From Duganella flavida (GTDB lineage: Bacteria > Pseudomonadota > Gammaproteobacteria > Burkholderiales > Burkholderiaceae_D), in contig NZ_WWCN01000001.1 of the NCBI RefSeq assembly GCF_009857445.1, positions 372,001 through 436,000 of the forward strand: a stretch of DNA of 64,000 bases. Reading direction: 5' to 3'. The notes beneath the pieces are model-generated. The model searched no databases and was not told where the DNA came from. It was given only the letters and a program-made list of their open reading frames with translations. The translations under genes and the position numbers were made by a program. Positions within the stretch are counted from its first letter, which is position 1; each line of letters starts with the position of its first letter. Shown piece by piece: positions 26,975-35,354 of the stretch.

Positions 26975-27592
26975 ATGAGCAACGCATTCCTAGAACACCG
27001 CGCGAAATACCGCGAAGTCGTGTCACGCCGCTACGGCGTCACGCCAGAACTGTACGACGAAGCTTCGCGCCTGCTGGCGCCGCTCGCCACGCCCTTCAGC
27101 CTGCGCAAGGGCGAGTACCTGCAACGCATCGGCACGCCGGCACAATATGTGCACTGGCTGCACAGCGGTGTGGCGCGCACCGGCTTCATCACCGAGTCCG
27201 GCAATGAAGTCACGCTGCACTTCCAGACCGACGGCGAACCGGTCGCGGCGCACGATGACTTGCTGCGCTCGCGCGACGCGCATCCAGCGATGAATTTTGT
27301 TGTAGCCGAAACCGCCATCCACGGCTACCGCCTGGACTGGGCGCAAGTCAGCGAGGCTTACCAGCAGAACAGCCAGCTGCGCGACTACTACCTGGCCGCA
27401 GCGCAGAACAGCATCATCGAGCAGAGCCGCCGGCTATACCTGAACGCCTCGCCGGCACAGGGCCGCCTGACCGCTTTCCGCCGCGAGTACCCGGGCCTGG
27501 AACAGCGCATCTCGCAAAAAGTAGTGGCGTCCTTCCTCGGCATCACGCCGCAGTACATGTCGCAGCTGCTGCGCCAGGACGGCAGCAAGTAA
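26975..27592 (+). CDS. Crp/Fnr-family transcription regulator
   Basis: A 205-residue protein of Crp/Fnr type. A cyclic-nucleotide-binding-like beta roll spans about residues 35-145 (FSLRKGEYLQRIGTPAQYVHWLHSGVARTG). A dimerisation helix with an EQSRRLYLNASPAQG stretch and a compact C-terminal helix-turn-helix (VASFLGITPQYMSQLLRQ) follow. There is no cysteine, so it cannot hold an Fnr-type iron-sulfur cluster. The residues that bind cAMP in Crp are not obvious, so the ligand is open. It may act on the divergent MCP gene or on the REC-HD-GYP gene 60 bases downstream (inference). Confidence 0.88.
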   Translation: MSNAFLEHRAKYREVVSRRYGVTPELYDEASRLLAPLATPFSLRKGEYLQRIGTPAQYVHWLHSGVARTGFITESGNEVTLHFQTDGEPVAAHDDLLRSRDAHPAMNFVVAETAIHGYRLDWAQVSEAYQQNSQLRDYYLAAAQNSIIEQSRRLYLNASPAQGRLTAFRREYPGLEQRISQKVVASFLGITPQYMSQLLRQDGSK

Positions 27593-27652
27593 GTTTTTCC
27601 CTTATGCCGCGCTTTCAGATATAGTCTGAACAAGATTATCTGGAGCGCCGGC

Positions 27653-28804
27653 ATGAATCCTTCTTCCGACTTGCCCAGCAAACCCATCATCCTGGTGGTC
27701 GACGATACACCCGACAACCTGCTGCTGATGGCTAACTTGCTGAAAGATAGCTACACCGTCAAGGCCGCCAACAACGGCGAAAAGGCATTGCGCATTGCGC
27801 GCGACACCCCGCCGCCCGACCTGATCCTGCTGGACGTCATGATGCCCGGCATGAACGGCCATGAAGTGGCGCAAGCGCTACAAGCCGAACCGGGCACGCG
27901 CGGCATCCCTATCATTTTCCTAACCGCGATGTCCTCCAGCGACGACGAGACGCGCGGCCTGGAATTGGGCGCAGCCGACTACATCACTAAACCGATCAGC
28001 CCGCCCGTGGTGCTGGCGCGCGTGCGCACCCAGCTCAAGGTCAAGGACGCGGCCGATTTCCTGCGCGACCAGAACGACTACCTGGAACGCGAAGTGCAGC
28101 GCCGCACGCGCGAGCTGGGCGCGATCCAGGACGTCACCATCCACGCCATGGCCTCGCTGGCCGAAACGCGCGACAACGAAACCGGCAACCACATCCGCCG
28201 CACCCAGCACTATGTGAAAGTGCTGGCCGAGCACTTGCGTGAGCATCCGCGCTTCCGCCACTTCCTCGACGACGCCAACATCACGCTGCTGTTCAAGTCG
28301 GCGCCGCTGCACGACATCGGCAAGGTCGGCATCCCGGACGCCATTCTGCTCAAGCCGGGCCGCTTCACGCCGGAAGAATTCGAGATCATGAAGACCCATA
28401 CCACGCTGGGCCGCGACGCCATCGCCCATGCCGAGCAGCAGCTGGGCATGGACGTGGATTTCCTCACGCTGGCCAAGCAGATCGCCTACAGCCACCAGGA
28501 AAAATGGGACGGCAGCGGCTATCCCGAGGGCTTGTCCGGCGACGTCATTCCGCTGGCGGCGCGCCTGATGGCGGTGGCCGACGTCTACGACGCGCTGATC
28601 AGCCGCCGTGTCTACAAGGACGGCATGCCGCACGAAAAAGCAGTGGACATCATCCGCGAAGGGCGCGGCACGCATTTCGATCCGGATGTGTGCGACGCCT
28701 TCATGGCCAATGTGCAGGCGTTCAAGGAGATTGCGGCGCGCTTTGCCGATAACGATCACGACCTGGCCAAACAAGCCACGGCAATGTCGTATCTGAAGGA
28801 GTAA
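27653..28804 (+). CDS. Response regulator with HD-GYP c-di-GMP phosphodiesterase domain
   Basis: A 383-residue RpfG-like protein. The receiver domain (about residues 10-130) has acceptor LILLDVMMPGMNG and conserved lysine in DYITKP. It is followed by an HD-GYP domain with ETGNHIRRTQHY, the metal-binding LHDIGKVGIPD, HTTLGRDAI, SHQEKWDGSGYP (the GYP element) and ARLMAVADVYDAL. All signature residues are present, so it is predicted to cleave c-di-GMP when phosphorylated. The start has GGAG upstream. A partner histidine kinase is not adjacent; the Crp/Fnr-type gene upstream could share a transcript. Confidence 0.94.
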   Translation: MNPSSDLPSKPIILVVDDTPDNLLLMANLLKDSYTVKAANNGEKALRIARDTPPPDLILLDVMMPGMNGHEVAQALQAEPGTRGIPIIFLTAMSSSDDETRGLELGAADYITKPISPPVVLARVRTQLKVKDAADFLRDQNDYLEREVQRRTRELGAIQDVTIHAMASLAETRDNETGNHIRRTQHYVKVLAEHLREHPRFRHFLDDANITLLFKSAPLHDIGKVGIPDAILLKPGRFTPEEFEIMKTHTTLGRDAIAHAEQQLGMDVDFLTLAKQIAYSHQEKWDGSGYPEGLSGDVIPLAARLMAVADVYDALISRRVYKDGMPHEKAVDIIREGRGTHFDPDVCDAFMANVQAFKEIAARFADNDHDLAKQATAMSYLKE

Positions 28805-28822
28805 GCAAGGGTAAGGCGGGAA

Positions 28823-28854
28823 CCGGCGGCCTGTGGAGAATCGGCGGCCGCCGG
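28823..28854. terminator. GC-rich hairpin between convergent genes
   Basis: CCGGCGGCC at 28823-28831 is mirrored by GGCCGCCGG at 28846-28854, a perfect 9-bp stem. It sits between the stop of the HD-GYP gene and the stop of panD, which converge. There is no run of T on either side, so it is not a classic intrinsic terminator; it may aid factor-dependent ending or protect 3' ends. Confidence 0.4.
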
Positions 28855-28867
28855 CGCTACAGCGGGA

Positions 28868-29227
28868 TTACTTCTTCATCGAGGTAATCTTGTTGTTGGC
28901 GTCGACGAAGGCGACTTTCGGCACGTGGGTCTCGATTTCCGCGTCGGTCATCGGGCCGTAGGTGCAGATGATCAGCAGGTCACCCAGCTGGGCCTTGCGG
29001 GCGGCCGCGCCGTTCAGCGAAATCTCGCCGCTACCGCGCTTGCCTGGAATGGCGTAGGTGGCGAAACGCTCACCGTTGTTCACGTTATACAGTTCGATCT
29101 GCTCGTTGACCTTGATGTCGACCGCTTCCAGCAGATCCACGTCAATCCCGCACGAACCTTCATAGTTCAGGTCGGCCTGGGTCACGGTCACGCGGTGCAG
29201 CTTGGAGCGCAGCATAATACGTTGCAT
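28868..29227 (-). CDS. panD: Aspartate 1-decarboxylase, pyruvoyl-dependent
   Basis: A 119-residue PanD, which converts L-aspartate to beta-alanine for pantothenate and coenzyme A. The proenzyme cuts itself between Gly24 and Ser25 (YEGSCGID), turning Ser25 into the pyruvoyl group; this motif is intact. Other conserved parts include [16 protein letters not shown] at the start and [24 protein letters not shown] lies shortly before the ATG. No other pan gene is in the window, so it stands alone between signalling genes, convergent with the HD-GYP gene. Confidence 0.97.
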   Translation of the reverse strand: MQRIMLRSKLHRVTVTQADLNYEGSCGIDVDLLEAVDIKVNEQIELYNVNNGERFATYAIPGKRGSGEISLNGAAARKAQLGDLLIICTYGPMTDAEIETHVPKVAFVDANNKITSMKK

Positions 29228-29383
29228 CGTCTTTTTCCTCGATAGTAATCATTTAAACTTTGCATCCTGTCCACGCAACGGCAGCGACGCGAGGCCGGCA
29301 TTGTACCATCATGTCCCCTCTAACTACCCGCTACGGCTGGCTTTGTGGCATATTGCTTGTAGTAAAAGTCTTCGACTACATTC

Positions 29384-31123
29384 ATGAAACTCACACGCCT
29401 GCTTACCCTGTCGACCGCCATGCTGGCGGTGCTGGTGCTTGGCATGCTGGGCCACATCACGCGCGACGCTTGGCTGCACTATGAGCACACCAACACCGGT
29501 CTGCAAGCGCTGCGCCTGATGCAACGGGCCATGGTGGCGGCCGAAAAACTCTCCTTCGAACGGGGGCCGGTCAACGCCGTACTGGGCGACCGCCAGCCGG
29601 GCGATCCGGCCCGGCAGGAGCGGCTGGTACGCGCCCGCGCCGCCACCGACCTGGCGCTAATGCAGCTGGAACGCGAACTGCAGGCCGATATCGGCGCGCC
29701 GCATCCGGTGGAGATGGCGCCGCTGTACCGCACGCTGGCTGCCGCGCGCAGCACCGTCGACCAGCTGGCCGCGCTGCCGCCTGCTGCACGCACGGCGGAG
29801 CGGCTGGGCGGCGCGGTCAGCCAGATGTTTGCGCTGGTGCCGCAGGCGCTGGACGCGGTGACTGGTTACACGCTGGCCTCAGAACGCGCCTACCCGCGCA
29901 TCTCGCGCCCGCTGATCAAGGCCCGCTACGCGGTCGAGCTGCGCGAATATGCCGGCCGGCTCGGTTCCGTGCTGACGGTGGCGTTGGCCACGCGCCAGCC
30001 GCTCAGCGCAGCGGACTACGAACAACTGCAAGCGCTGCGCGGACGCATCGCCCAACTGCGCCAGCAAATGCTCACGCCCGGCGACGGTAGCTCGCCCGAA
30101 CTGGTGGCCGCCATCGCGCGCGTGGACGATGTCTCGCTGGGCGCCGGCAAGCAGCTGGTGGCGGAAATTGAACAAGCCAGCCGCGAAGGCCGTGACTACG
30201 ACATGGACACCGGCCAGTTCGCGCTGCGCTATGTGCCGACGATGACGCCGATCCTGGCGCTGCGCGATGAACTGCTGCGCGAGGCGCAGGAACAGGCCTG
30301 GAGCGATCACGAACATGCACGCTATGAGCTGCTGATTGCCAGCCTGTCCGGCGTGGCCATCCTGCTGGCGCTGACGCTGCTGATATTGATCGTGCGGCGG
30401 CGCGTGGTGGTGCCGGTGCTGCGCGCCACGCGCGCGGTGATCCGGCTGGGGAATGGCGACTACTCGCGCGATCCGAGCGGCTCGTCGCGGCAAGATGAAA
30501 TCGGCGACATGCTGCGCGCGCTGTCCACGCTGCGCACCAACAGCATCGAGAAGCAGCAACTGGAACTGGAACGCCAGCGATTGATCGAAGAACTACGCCT
30601 GCGCGCCGACACCGATTATCTGACGGGGATATTGAACCGCCGTGCCTTCACCACGGCGGGAAACAAGCGCTTGCGGCGCGCCTTCGACCGCAAGGAGTCG
30701 CTGGCGGTGGTGCTGTTTGATATCGATCACTTCAAGTCAGTCAACGATACTTACGGCCACGAGGCCGGCGACCAGGTATTGATACGCGTGGCGGCAGTGG
30801 TGCGCGACCAGCTACGCGACGGCGAGATACTAGCGCGCCATGGCGGTGAAGAGTTTGTGGTGATGCCAATGCATTGCAGCCAGCAGCAAGCCTGCATGCT
30901 GGCCGAGCGCCTGCGCAAAGCCATCGCCGAGGAACCGCTCACGCTGGCCGACGGCCATATCCTGCGCGTGACGGCCAGCTTTGGCGTGGCCAGCGCCGGC
31001 GGTCCGGCAGCGGCGCTGGACGACTTGCTGCATGCCGCCGACCAGGCGCTGTACCGCGCCAAGCATAAGGGTCGCAACCTCGTTGAAGGCGCGACCCAAG
31101 ATGGCCTTACTTCACCGGCGTGA
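29384..31123 (+). CDS. Membrane diguanylate cyclase (GGDEF)
   Basis: A 579-residue protein with a membrane segment at about residues 7-27 and a large periplasmic region to about 310. The latter contains SFERGPVNAVLGD, reminiscent of nitrate/nitrite-sensing-like helical sensors (uncertain). A second membrane segment, a HAMP-like linker (VVPVLRATRAVIRLGNGDYS) and a GGDEF domain follow. The active motif is GGEEF at residues 487-491, with DTDYLTGILNRRAF and DIDHFKSVNDTYGHEAGD intact, so it should make c-di-GMP. The inhibitory site position reads RDGE rather than RxxD, so product inhibition may be weak or lost. Its last 17 bases overlap the convergent serine hydrolase gene. Confidence 0.93.
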   Translation: MKLTRLLTLSTAMLAVLVLGMLGHITRDAWLHYEHTNTGLQALRLMQRAMVAAEKLSFERGPVNAVLGDRQPGDPARQERLVRARAATDLALMQLERELQADIGAPHPVEMAPLYRTLAAARSTVDQLAALPPAARTAERLGGAVSQMFALVPQALDAVTGYTLASERAYPRISRPLIKARYAVELREYAGRLGSVLTVALATRQPLSAADYEQLQALRGRIAQLRQQMLTPGDGSSPELVAAIARVDDVSLGAGKQLVAEIEQASREGRDYDMDTGQFALRYVPTMTPILALRDELLREAQEQAWSDHEHARYELLIASLSGVAILLALTLLILIVRRRVVVPVLRATRAVIRLGNGDYSRDPSGSSRQDEIGDMLRALSTLRTNSIEKQQLELERQRLIEELRLRADTDYLTGILNRRAFTTAGNKRLRRAFDRKESLAVVLFDIDHFKSVNDTYGHEAGDQVLIRVAAVVRDQLRDGEILARHGGEEFVVMPMHCSQQQACMLAERLRKAIAEEPLTLADGHILRVTASFGVASAGGPAAALDDLLHAADQALYRAKHKGRNLVEGATQDGLTSPA

Positions 31124-32657
31124 AGTTGAGATCACGGAAGTCGTAGCTGAAGTCCGTTTCGGTGGAGATGGGCGCCATTTTCATGCGCTCGATGCTGCCG
31201 TCCGGATTCAGCGCGAAGCTCACGTAGGCATCGGCGTTGAAGTTGCGCTCCTGCCAGCGCACGATAAAGCTGTCGTGCTGGAAGTGCTCCAGCACTCCGC
31301 TCAAATCCGGCGTGCGTTCGAAACGCATGATGCGCTTGCCGCCCTCTTCGCGGATACTGACCTTGCCATACCACGGATCTTCATACGTGCCGTCGTAGGC
31401 TGACAGCGGCAGCGACGGTTTCGATTCCGCCGCACGGGCCGTGTGCTCTTTGCCCTGGCGCTCCAGCTCCTCCTTGTGCATCGCCGCTTCCTGGTCCGCA
31501 TACAGCTGGATCCAGTCAGATGGCTGCACCTTCAGGTACTGGTCGAGGATGCGGTAGTACAGCGACGCCATCGCCGGGCTGTTCTCGGCGTTGGTCAGGA
31601 TGGCGATGCCCAGTTTCTCTTCCGGCACCATCAGCACCGTCGAGTAGAAGCCTTGCAGCGCGCCGCCGTGCATGGCGATCTTGCGGCCCTTGTAGTCGCG
31701 CAGCTGGAAGCCCAGGCCATACGCAAAGAAGTTAGGCTTGGTCGCGGCCAGCGCCGGTTTCGGTTCGCGGATGCGCATCGGCGTTTGCTCGGTCCACAAC
31801 TCGGCCGCCTGCTTGGCGCTGAACAGCTGCTTGCCATCTGCCATCTGGCCCTGGTTGAGCAGCACTGTCATCCAGCGCGCGATGTCTTCGGCGTTGGTGT
31901 TGATGCCCACTGCGCCAACCGCGTTCGGCACCGGCATTGGCTTCACCACCGCGATCTTGTCGTTGATTTTGCTGTGCGGCGCGGAGTAGTCACTGGTGGC
32001 CAGCATGTCGGCCACGCTGGTCTTGGTGCCGGTCATGCCCAGCGGTGTGAGGATGCGTTCCTGCACCGCCTCGCCCCACGGCTTGCCCGTCTTCTCGGCG
32101 ATGATTTTGCCGGCCACGATGTACAGCAGGTTGTCGTAGGCGTAGCTGGCGCGGAAGCTGGTGGCCGGCTTTACGTAACGCAGCTTGGCGATGATTTCGT
32201 CGGTGCTGAAGGTGGTGCTCGGCCACCACAGCAAATCGCCGGCGCCGAGACCGAGGCCGCTGCGGTGCGTGAGCAAATCGCGCACCGTCATCTGGCCCGT
32301 AACGTACGAGTCGAACATCTGGAAGCCCGGCAGGTGCTTGGTGACGGGATCGTCCCACGCGATCTTGCCTTCATCGACCAGCATCGCCAGACCAGCAGCG
32401 GTGAAGGCCTTGGAGTTGGACGCTACTTCGAACAGCGTCTTGCCATCCACCGTCGTAGGTTCGCCCAGCTTGCGCACGCCGTAGCCTTTGGCTACCACTA
32501 CCTTGCCGTCCTTGACGATGGCGATAGCCATGCCCGGCACGTCGAACGTTTTCAGGGCGCGGTTCACGTCCGCATCGAGATTGAATGCGGGAGCGGCGTA
32601 CGCTCCCACAGCGGCCAGCGAAAACGCTGCCGCTACAAAGATCTTTTTCATCGTCAT
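31107..32657 (-). CDS. Exported serine hydrolase, class C beta-lactamase family
   Basis: A 516-residue protein with a Sec signal peptide (ends near residue 22, AYAAP) and a class C beta-lactamase/DD-peptidase fold. The nucleophile motif SNSK (SxxK) lies in FEVASNSKAFTAAG. The YAYDN stretch holds the second motif (YxN), and the HGG element is in IAMHGGALQGF. A C-terminal beta domain of the DUF3471 type follows, with DGTYEDPWYGKVSIREE. Such proteins include esterases, D-aminopeptidases and peptidoglycan-related enzymes; the substrate is unknown. The start overlaps the upstream aminopeptidase stop as ATGA, so the two periplasmic hydrolases are translated together, perhaps for peptide scavenging (inference). 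Confidence 0.9.
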   Translation of the reverse strand: MTMKKIFVAAAFSLAAVGAYAAPAFNLDADVNRALKTFDVPGMAIAIVKDGKVVVAKGYGVRKLGEPTTVDGKTLFEVASNSKAFTAAGLAMLVDEGKIAWDDPVTKHLPGFQMFDSYVTGQMTVRDLLTHRSGLGLGAGDLLWWPSTTFSTDEIIAKLRYVKPATSFRASYAYDNLLYIVAGKIIAEKTGKPWGEAVQERILTPLGMTGTKTSVADMLATSDYSAPHSKINDKIAVVKPMPVPNAVGAVGINTNAEDIARWMTVLLNQGQMADGKQLFSAKQAAELWTEQTPMRIREPKPALAATKPNFFAYGLGFQLRDYKGRKIAMHGGALQGFYSTVLMVPEEKLGIAILTNAENSPAMASLYYRILDQYLKVQPSDWIQLYADQEAAMHKEELERQGKEHTARAAESKPSLPLSAYDGTYEDPWYGKVSIREEGGKRIMRFERTPDLSGVLEHFQHDSFIVRWQERNFNADAYVSFALNPDGSIERMKMAPISTETDFSYDFRDLNFTPVK

Positions 32658-34495
32658 TGCTTCTTGAACGCCTTGTCGACGGCTACTTGCGTGATCGGGT
32701 GATAATGCGAGCGCGCCTTGGTGTACAAGGTCTTCGCCCAGTCCTTTTCGTTCGGATTGGCCAGCAGCGCTTTATACAGCGGCACCACGTACAGGCGGCG
32801 GCCGACGCTCATCAGGAATTTCTCCAGCGGCTCGCGCACGTTGTAGCCGGCCTTCACCGACGACAGGTAGAAGCGGTAGGCGATTTCGTTGTTGCCGCTC
32901 TTGCCCAAGCCGAAGGCCTGATCCAGTTCCTGCATCTGTGCAGCGGTGGCCTTGCCATCGATGTCGTTCAGGAAGTGCATCCACTCCAGCGCGACCCAGT
33001 TCTTGCCGTTCAGCTGCGCGGTCGGCAGTTCGCCTTTCAGCCATGCGGTACGCTGCGCGTCCACCGCCAGGAAACGCGGCGACGCTTCGCGCTTGGCGGT
33101 GGCTGGAATGCCTGGGCTATACAGCCATTCATCCAGTTCCGCTGCCGGCATGATGTCCGGATGCGCGTCCAGCAGGTTTTTCTTCAGGTAGTCTACGAAT
33201 TGGTCAGTGCTGGCCGACTGGAAGGCGTGCGAGTCGAACCAGCCGCGCAGGAAGGGATCGAACACTTCGCGGCCAGCGCGCTGCTCCAGCGTGTGCAGGA
33301 ACCACGCGCCTTTCGGATAAATCAGGCTGCCGTCGGCGTAGACCGATGGATCGGTATCCGGACCACGCGTGGCCAAGGCCTGCTTGACTGCCGGGATGGT
33401 GGCCAGCGAGGCCAATGCCTGCTCTTGCTCCACTTGCTGCTGCATTTGCGCGAACTCCGCGCCGTACAGTTTTTCAACGATGCGGGTGGTGACGTAGGTG
33501 GTGAAGCCTTCGTTCATCCAGGTGTACTTCCACGAGGCGTTGGTCACCAGGTTACCGGACCACGAGTGCGCCAGTTCGTGCGCGATCACGTCATTCAGGC
33601 TGCGGTCACCGGCGATAATGGTCGGCGTGAGGAAGGTCATGCGCGGGTTTTCCATGCCGCCGTATGGGAACGATGGCGGCAGCACGATCATGTCGTATCG
33701 CTCCCAGCGATACGGGCCGTACAGGCCTTCTGCGGCATCGATCATTTTTTCCGTGTCGCCCATTTCATAGGCGGCAGCTTCGATGCGCGCCGGTTCGGCG
33801 TAGACGGCGGTGCGCGGACCGAGGTTGCGCACTTCGATTTCGCCGATGGCGATGGCCAGCAGGTACGATGGAATCGGCTGCGTCATCTTGAACTTCCAGC
33901 CGCCGGCGCCGGTCGATTTCTGATCGTTCTCGGCGCTCATCACCACGCGCAGGCCGGCCGGCGCATCGATACGGGCGCTGTAGGTGAAGCGTACTGCTGG
34001 CGTGTCCTGGATCGGCGCCCACGAGCGGGCGTTGATGTCCTGCGATTGGCTGAACATGAACGGACGCTTGCCCGACATGGTCTGCTCCGGCAGCATCCAC
34101 TGCAGTGCAGCGGCCGACGGCGCGGTGCGGTAGTACACGCGCACTTTCTGCGGCTGGAACGGCAGGGCGATGCGCAGCGCGCGGCCCTTCTCTGCATCCA
34201 GTTTATCGAGCATGAAGGAGGCGGCGGTCCATTTGCCGTTGGCGTTCAACACCTGCACTTTGGCGATGTTGAGTTCATTCGTATCCAGCACCAGCGTGCG
34301 CGCGGATTTGTCGATCCAGTTCAGCGTCAACTCGGCGTAGCCGGCCAGGATTTTGTGATTGAAGTCCGCCTTCAAATCGAGATACAGGTCGGTGGTGCGA
34401 ACCTGGTCGTAACGGGCGTAGCTCAGCGGATCAGCGTGAGCGGCGAGCGACATACATGCGGATAGCACGAAGGCGGCGAGAGTCTTCTTGATCAT
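32654..34495 (-). CDS. Exported M1-family aminopeptidase (LTA4H-like)
   Basis: A metallopeptidase of 613 residues when started at the ATG at 34495. This start gives a clean signal peptide (MIKKTLAAFVLSACMS... cut near AHAD), while the longer frame from 34696 would run back through the riboswitch region and is rejected. The zinc site is HELAHSW followed by NEGFTTY, and the exopeptidase motif is YGGMENP. The C-terminal helical domain resembles leukotriene A4 hydrolase-type aminopeptidases. It removes N-terminal residues from peptides in the periplasm. It is operonic with the serine hydrolase and divergent from the manganese-riboswitch gene, sharing a 283-base gap. Confidence 0.93.
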   Translation of the reverse strand: MIKKTLAAFVLSACMSLAAHADPLSYARYDQVRTTDLYLDLKADFNHKILAGYAELTLNWIDKSARTLVLDTNELNIAKVQVLNANGKWTAASFMLDKLDAEKGRALRIALPFQPQKVRVYYRTAPSAAALQWMLPEQTMSGKRPFMFSQSQDINARSWAPIQDTPAVRFTYSARIDAPAGLRVVMSAENDQKSTGAGGWKFKMTQPIPSYLLAIAIGEIEVRNLGPRTAVYAEPARIEAAAYEMGDTEKMIDAAEGLYGPYRWERYDMIVLPPSFPYGGMENPRMTFLTPTIIAGDRSLNDVIAHELAHSWSGNLVTNASWKYTWMNEGFTTYVTTRIVEKLYGAEFAQMQQQVEQEQALASLATIPAVKQALATRGPDTDPSVYADGSLIYPKGAWFLHTLEQRAGREVFDPFLRGWFDSHAFQSASTDQFVDYLKKNLLDAHPDIMPAAELDEWLYSPGIPATAKREASPRFLAVDAQRTAWLKGELPTAQLNGKNWVALEWMHFLNDIDGKATAAQMQELDQAFGLGKSGNNEIAYRFYLSSVKAGYNVREPLEKFLMSVGRRLYVVPLYKALLANPNEKDWAKTLYTKARSHYHPITQVAVDKAFKKQ

Positions 34496-34542
34496 GGTAA
34501 TACTTTCAATATTGTCTGTGGCGTCGAGCAGAATAGCATAGG

Positions 34543-34577
34543 CATGTTTCTGGCATGTGTTAGACATGTGATAGAAT
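34543..34577 (+). promoter_or_regulatory. Promoter with extended -10 and three phased CATGT repeats
   Basis: TAGAAT at 34572-34577 preceded by TGA gives an extended -10 element, placing the start of transcription about 34584, just before the riboswitch. CATGT occurs at 34543, 34554 and 34565, spaced 11 and 11 bases, covering the -35 to -10 zone. The repeats could be an operator; no known motif is recognised. Confidence 0.5.
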
Positions 34578-34587
34578 TTCGTCCGTA

Positions 34588-34690
34588 ATTGGGGAGTAGT
34601 CGGCTTGCGCCTCCCCGGCGCAAGAACCTGTGTCAACATAATCGGTCCGCAGACCGTGGTGCAGGTGGCTGTAAGGCTTGACGAGACCAT
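34588..34690 (+). ncRNA. yybP-ykoY manganese riboswitch aptamer
   Basis: The segment has the conserved blocks of this riboswitch in order: GGGGAGTAG at 34591-34599, a GC-rich stem (GCGCCTCCCCGGCGC), GTCAACATAATCGGTCCGCAGACCG, and the closing GACGAGACC near 34680-34688. yybP-ykoY RNAs sense Mn2+ and commonly control UPF0016/TMEM165 exporters, which is exactly the gene downstream. Boundaries are approximate. Confidence 0.85.
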
Positions 34691-34742
34691 GATCATTGCG
34701 CGGCCATGTAGGGCCGGAGCCGCGCGTTGATCATTGGTTTTT
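34689..34742 (+). terminator. Riboswitch expression platform, terminator-like hairpin
   Basis: ATGATCATTGCGCGGC at 34689-34704 pairs imperfectly with GCCGCGCGTTGATCAT at about 34719-34734. It is followed by TTGGTTTTT to 34742. It overlaps the 3' end of the aptamer closing stem, so manganese binding could compete with this hairpin and permit read-through. This suggests transcriptional control (inference). Confidence 0.6.
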
Positions 34743-34778
34743 CGTATCCGGCCCTCACACTTTTACGCATACACACAC

Positions 34779-35354
34779 ATGGAAGCCTTCCTCGTCTCTA
34801 CCGGCATCGTCGCCCTCGCAGAAATCGGCGACAAAACCCAGCTGCTCGCATTTGTTCTTGCCGCCCGGTTCCGCCGTCCGCTACCTATCGTCGCCGCGAT
34901 TTTTGTCGCCACCATCGCCAACCACGCGTTTGCCGCTGCCATCGGCGCATGGATCACCAGCTTGATGGGGCCTGAGATTTTGCGCTGGGTGCTGGGCGCA
35001 TCCTTCCTCGCGATGGCCGCGTGGACGCTGGTGCCGGACAAGCTGGATGACGAAGACACCGAACTGGCCAAGTACGGCGTGTTCCTCACCACCCTGATCG
35101 CGTTCTTCCTGGCCGAGATGGGCGACAAGACACAGGTGGCCACCGTGGCACTGGCGGCACGCTATGACAGCATTGTCGCTGTGGTGTGCGGCACCACGCT
35201 GGGCATGATGCTGGCGAACGTGCCGGCCGTGTACTTCGGTGACAAGATCGCCAACAAGATTTCGCTCAAGCTGGTGCACAGCATCGCGGCGCTGATCTTC
35301 GCGGTGCTGGGCGTGGCCACGCTGTTAGGCGCCGGGGCTAGCCTGGGCGTCTAA
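34779..35354 (+). CDS. TMEM165/UPF0016-family manganese exporter
   Basis: A 191-residue membrane protein with the duplicated signature of the UPF0016/GDT1 family: AEIGDKTQ near residue 15 and AEMGDKTQ in the second half. About six membrane segments are arranged as two inverted repeats. Bacterial members next to yybP-ykoY riboswitches export Mn2+ and relieve manganese stress. I use the ATG at 34779 because the family starts directly with the first repeat; a longer frame from 34734 lies inside the terminator-like hairpin. The last 30 bases overlap the end of the convergent glucan synthase gene. Confidence 0.93.
   Translation: MEAFLVSTGIVALAEIGDKTQLLAFVLAARFRRPLPIVAAIFVATIANHAFAAAIGAWITSLMGPEILRWVLGASFLAMAAWTLVPDKLDDEDTELAKYGVFLTTLIAFFLAEMGDKTQVATVALAARYDSIVAVVCGTTLGMMLANVPAVYFGDKIANKISLKLVHSIAALIFAVLGVATLLGAGASLGV

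Noticed and set aside
34496..34696. N-terminal extension of the aminopeptidase to the ATG at 34696
   Set aside because: It would place coding sequence opposite the riboswitch and bury the signal peptide in the middle of the protein.
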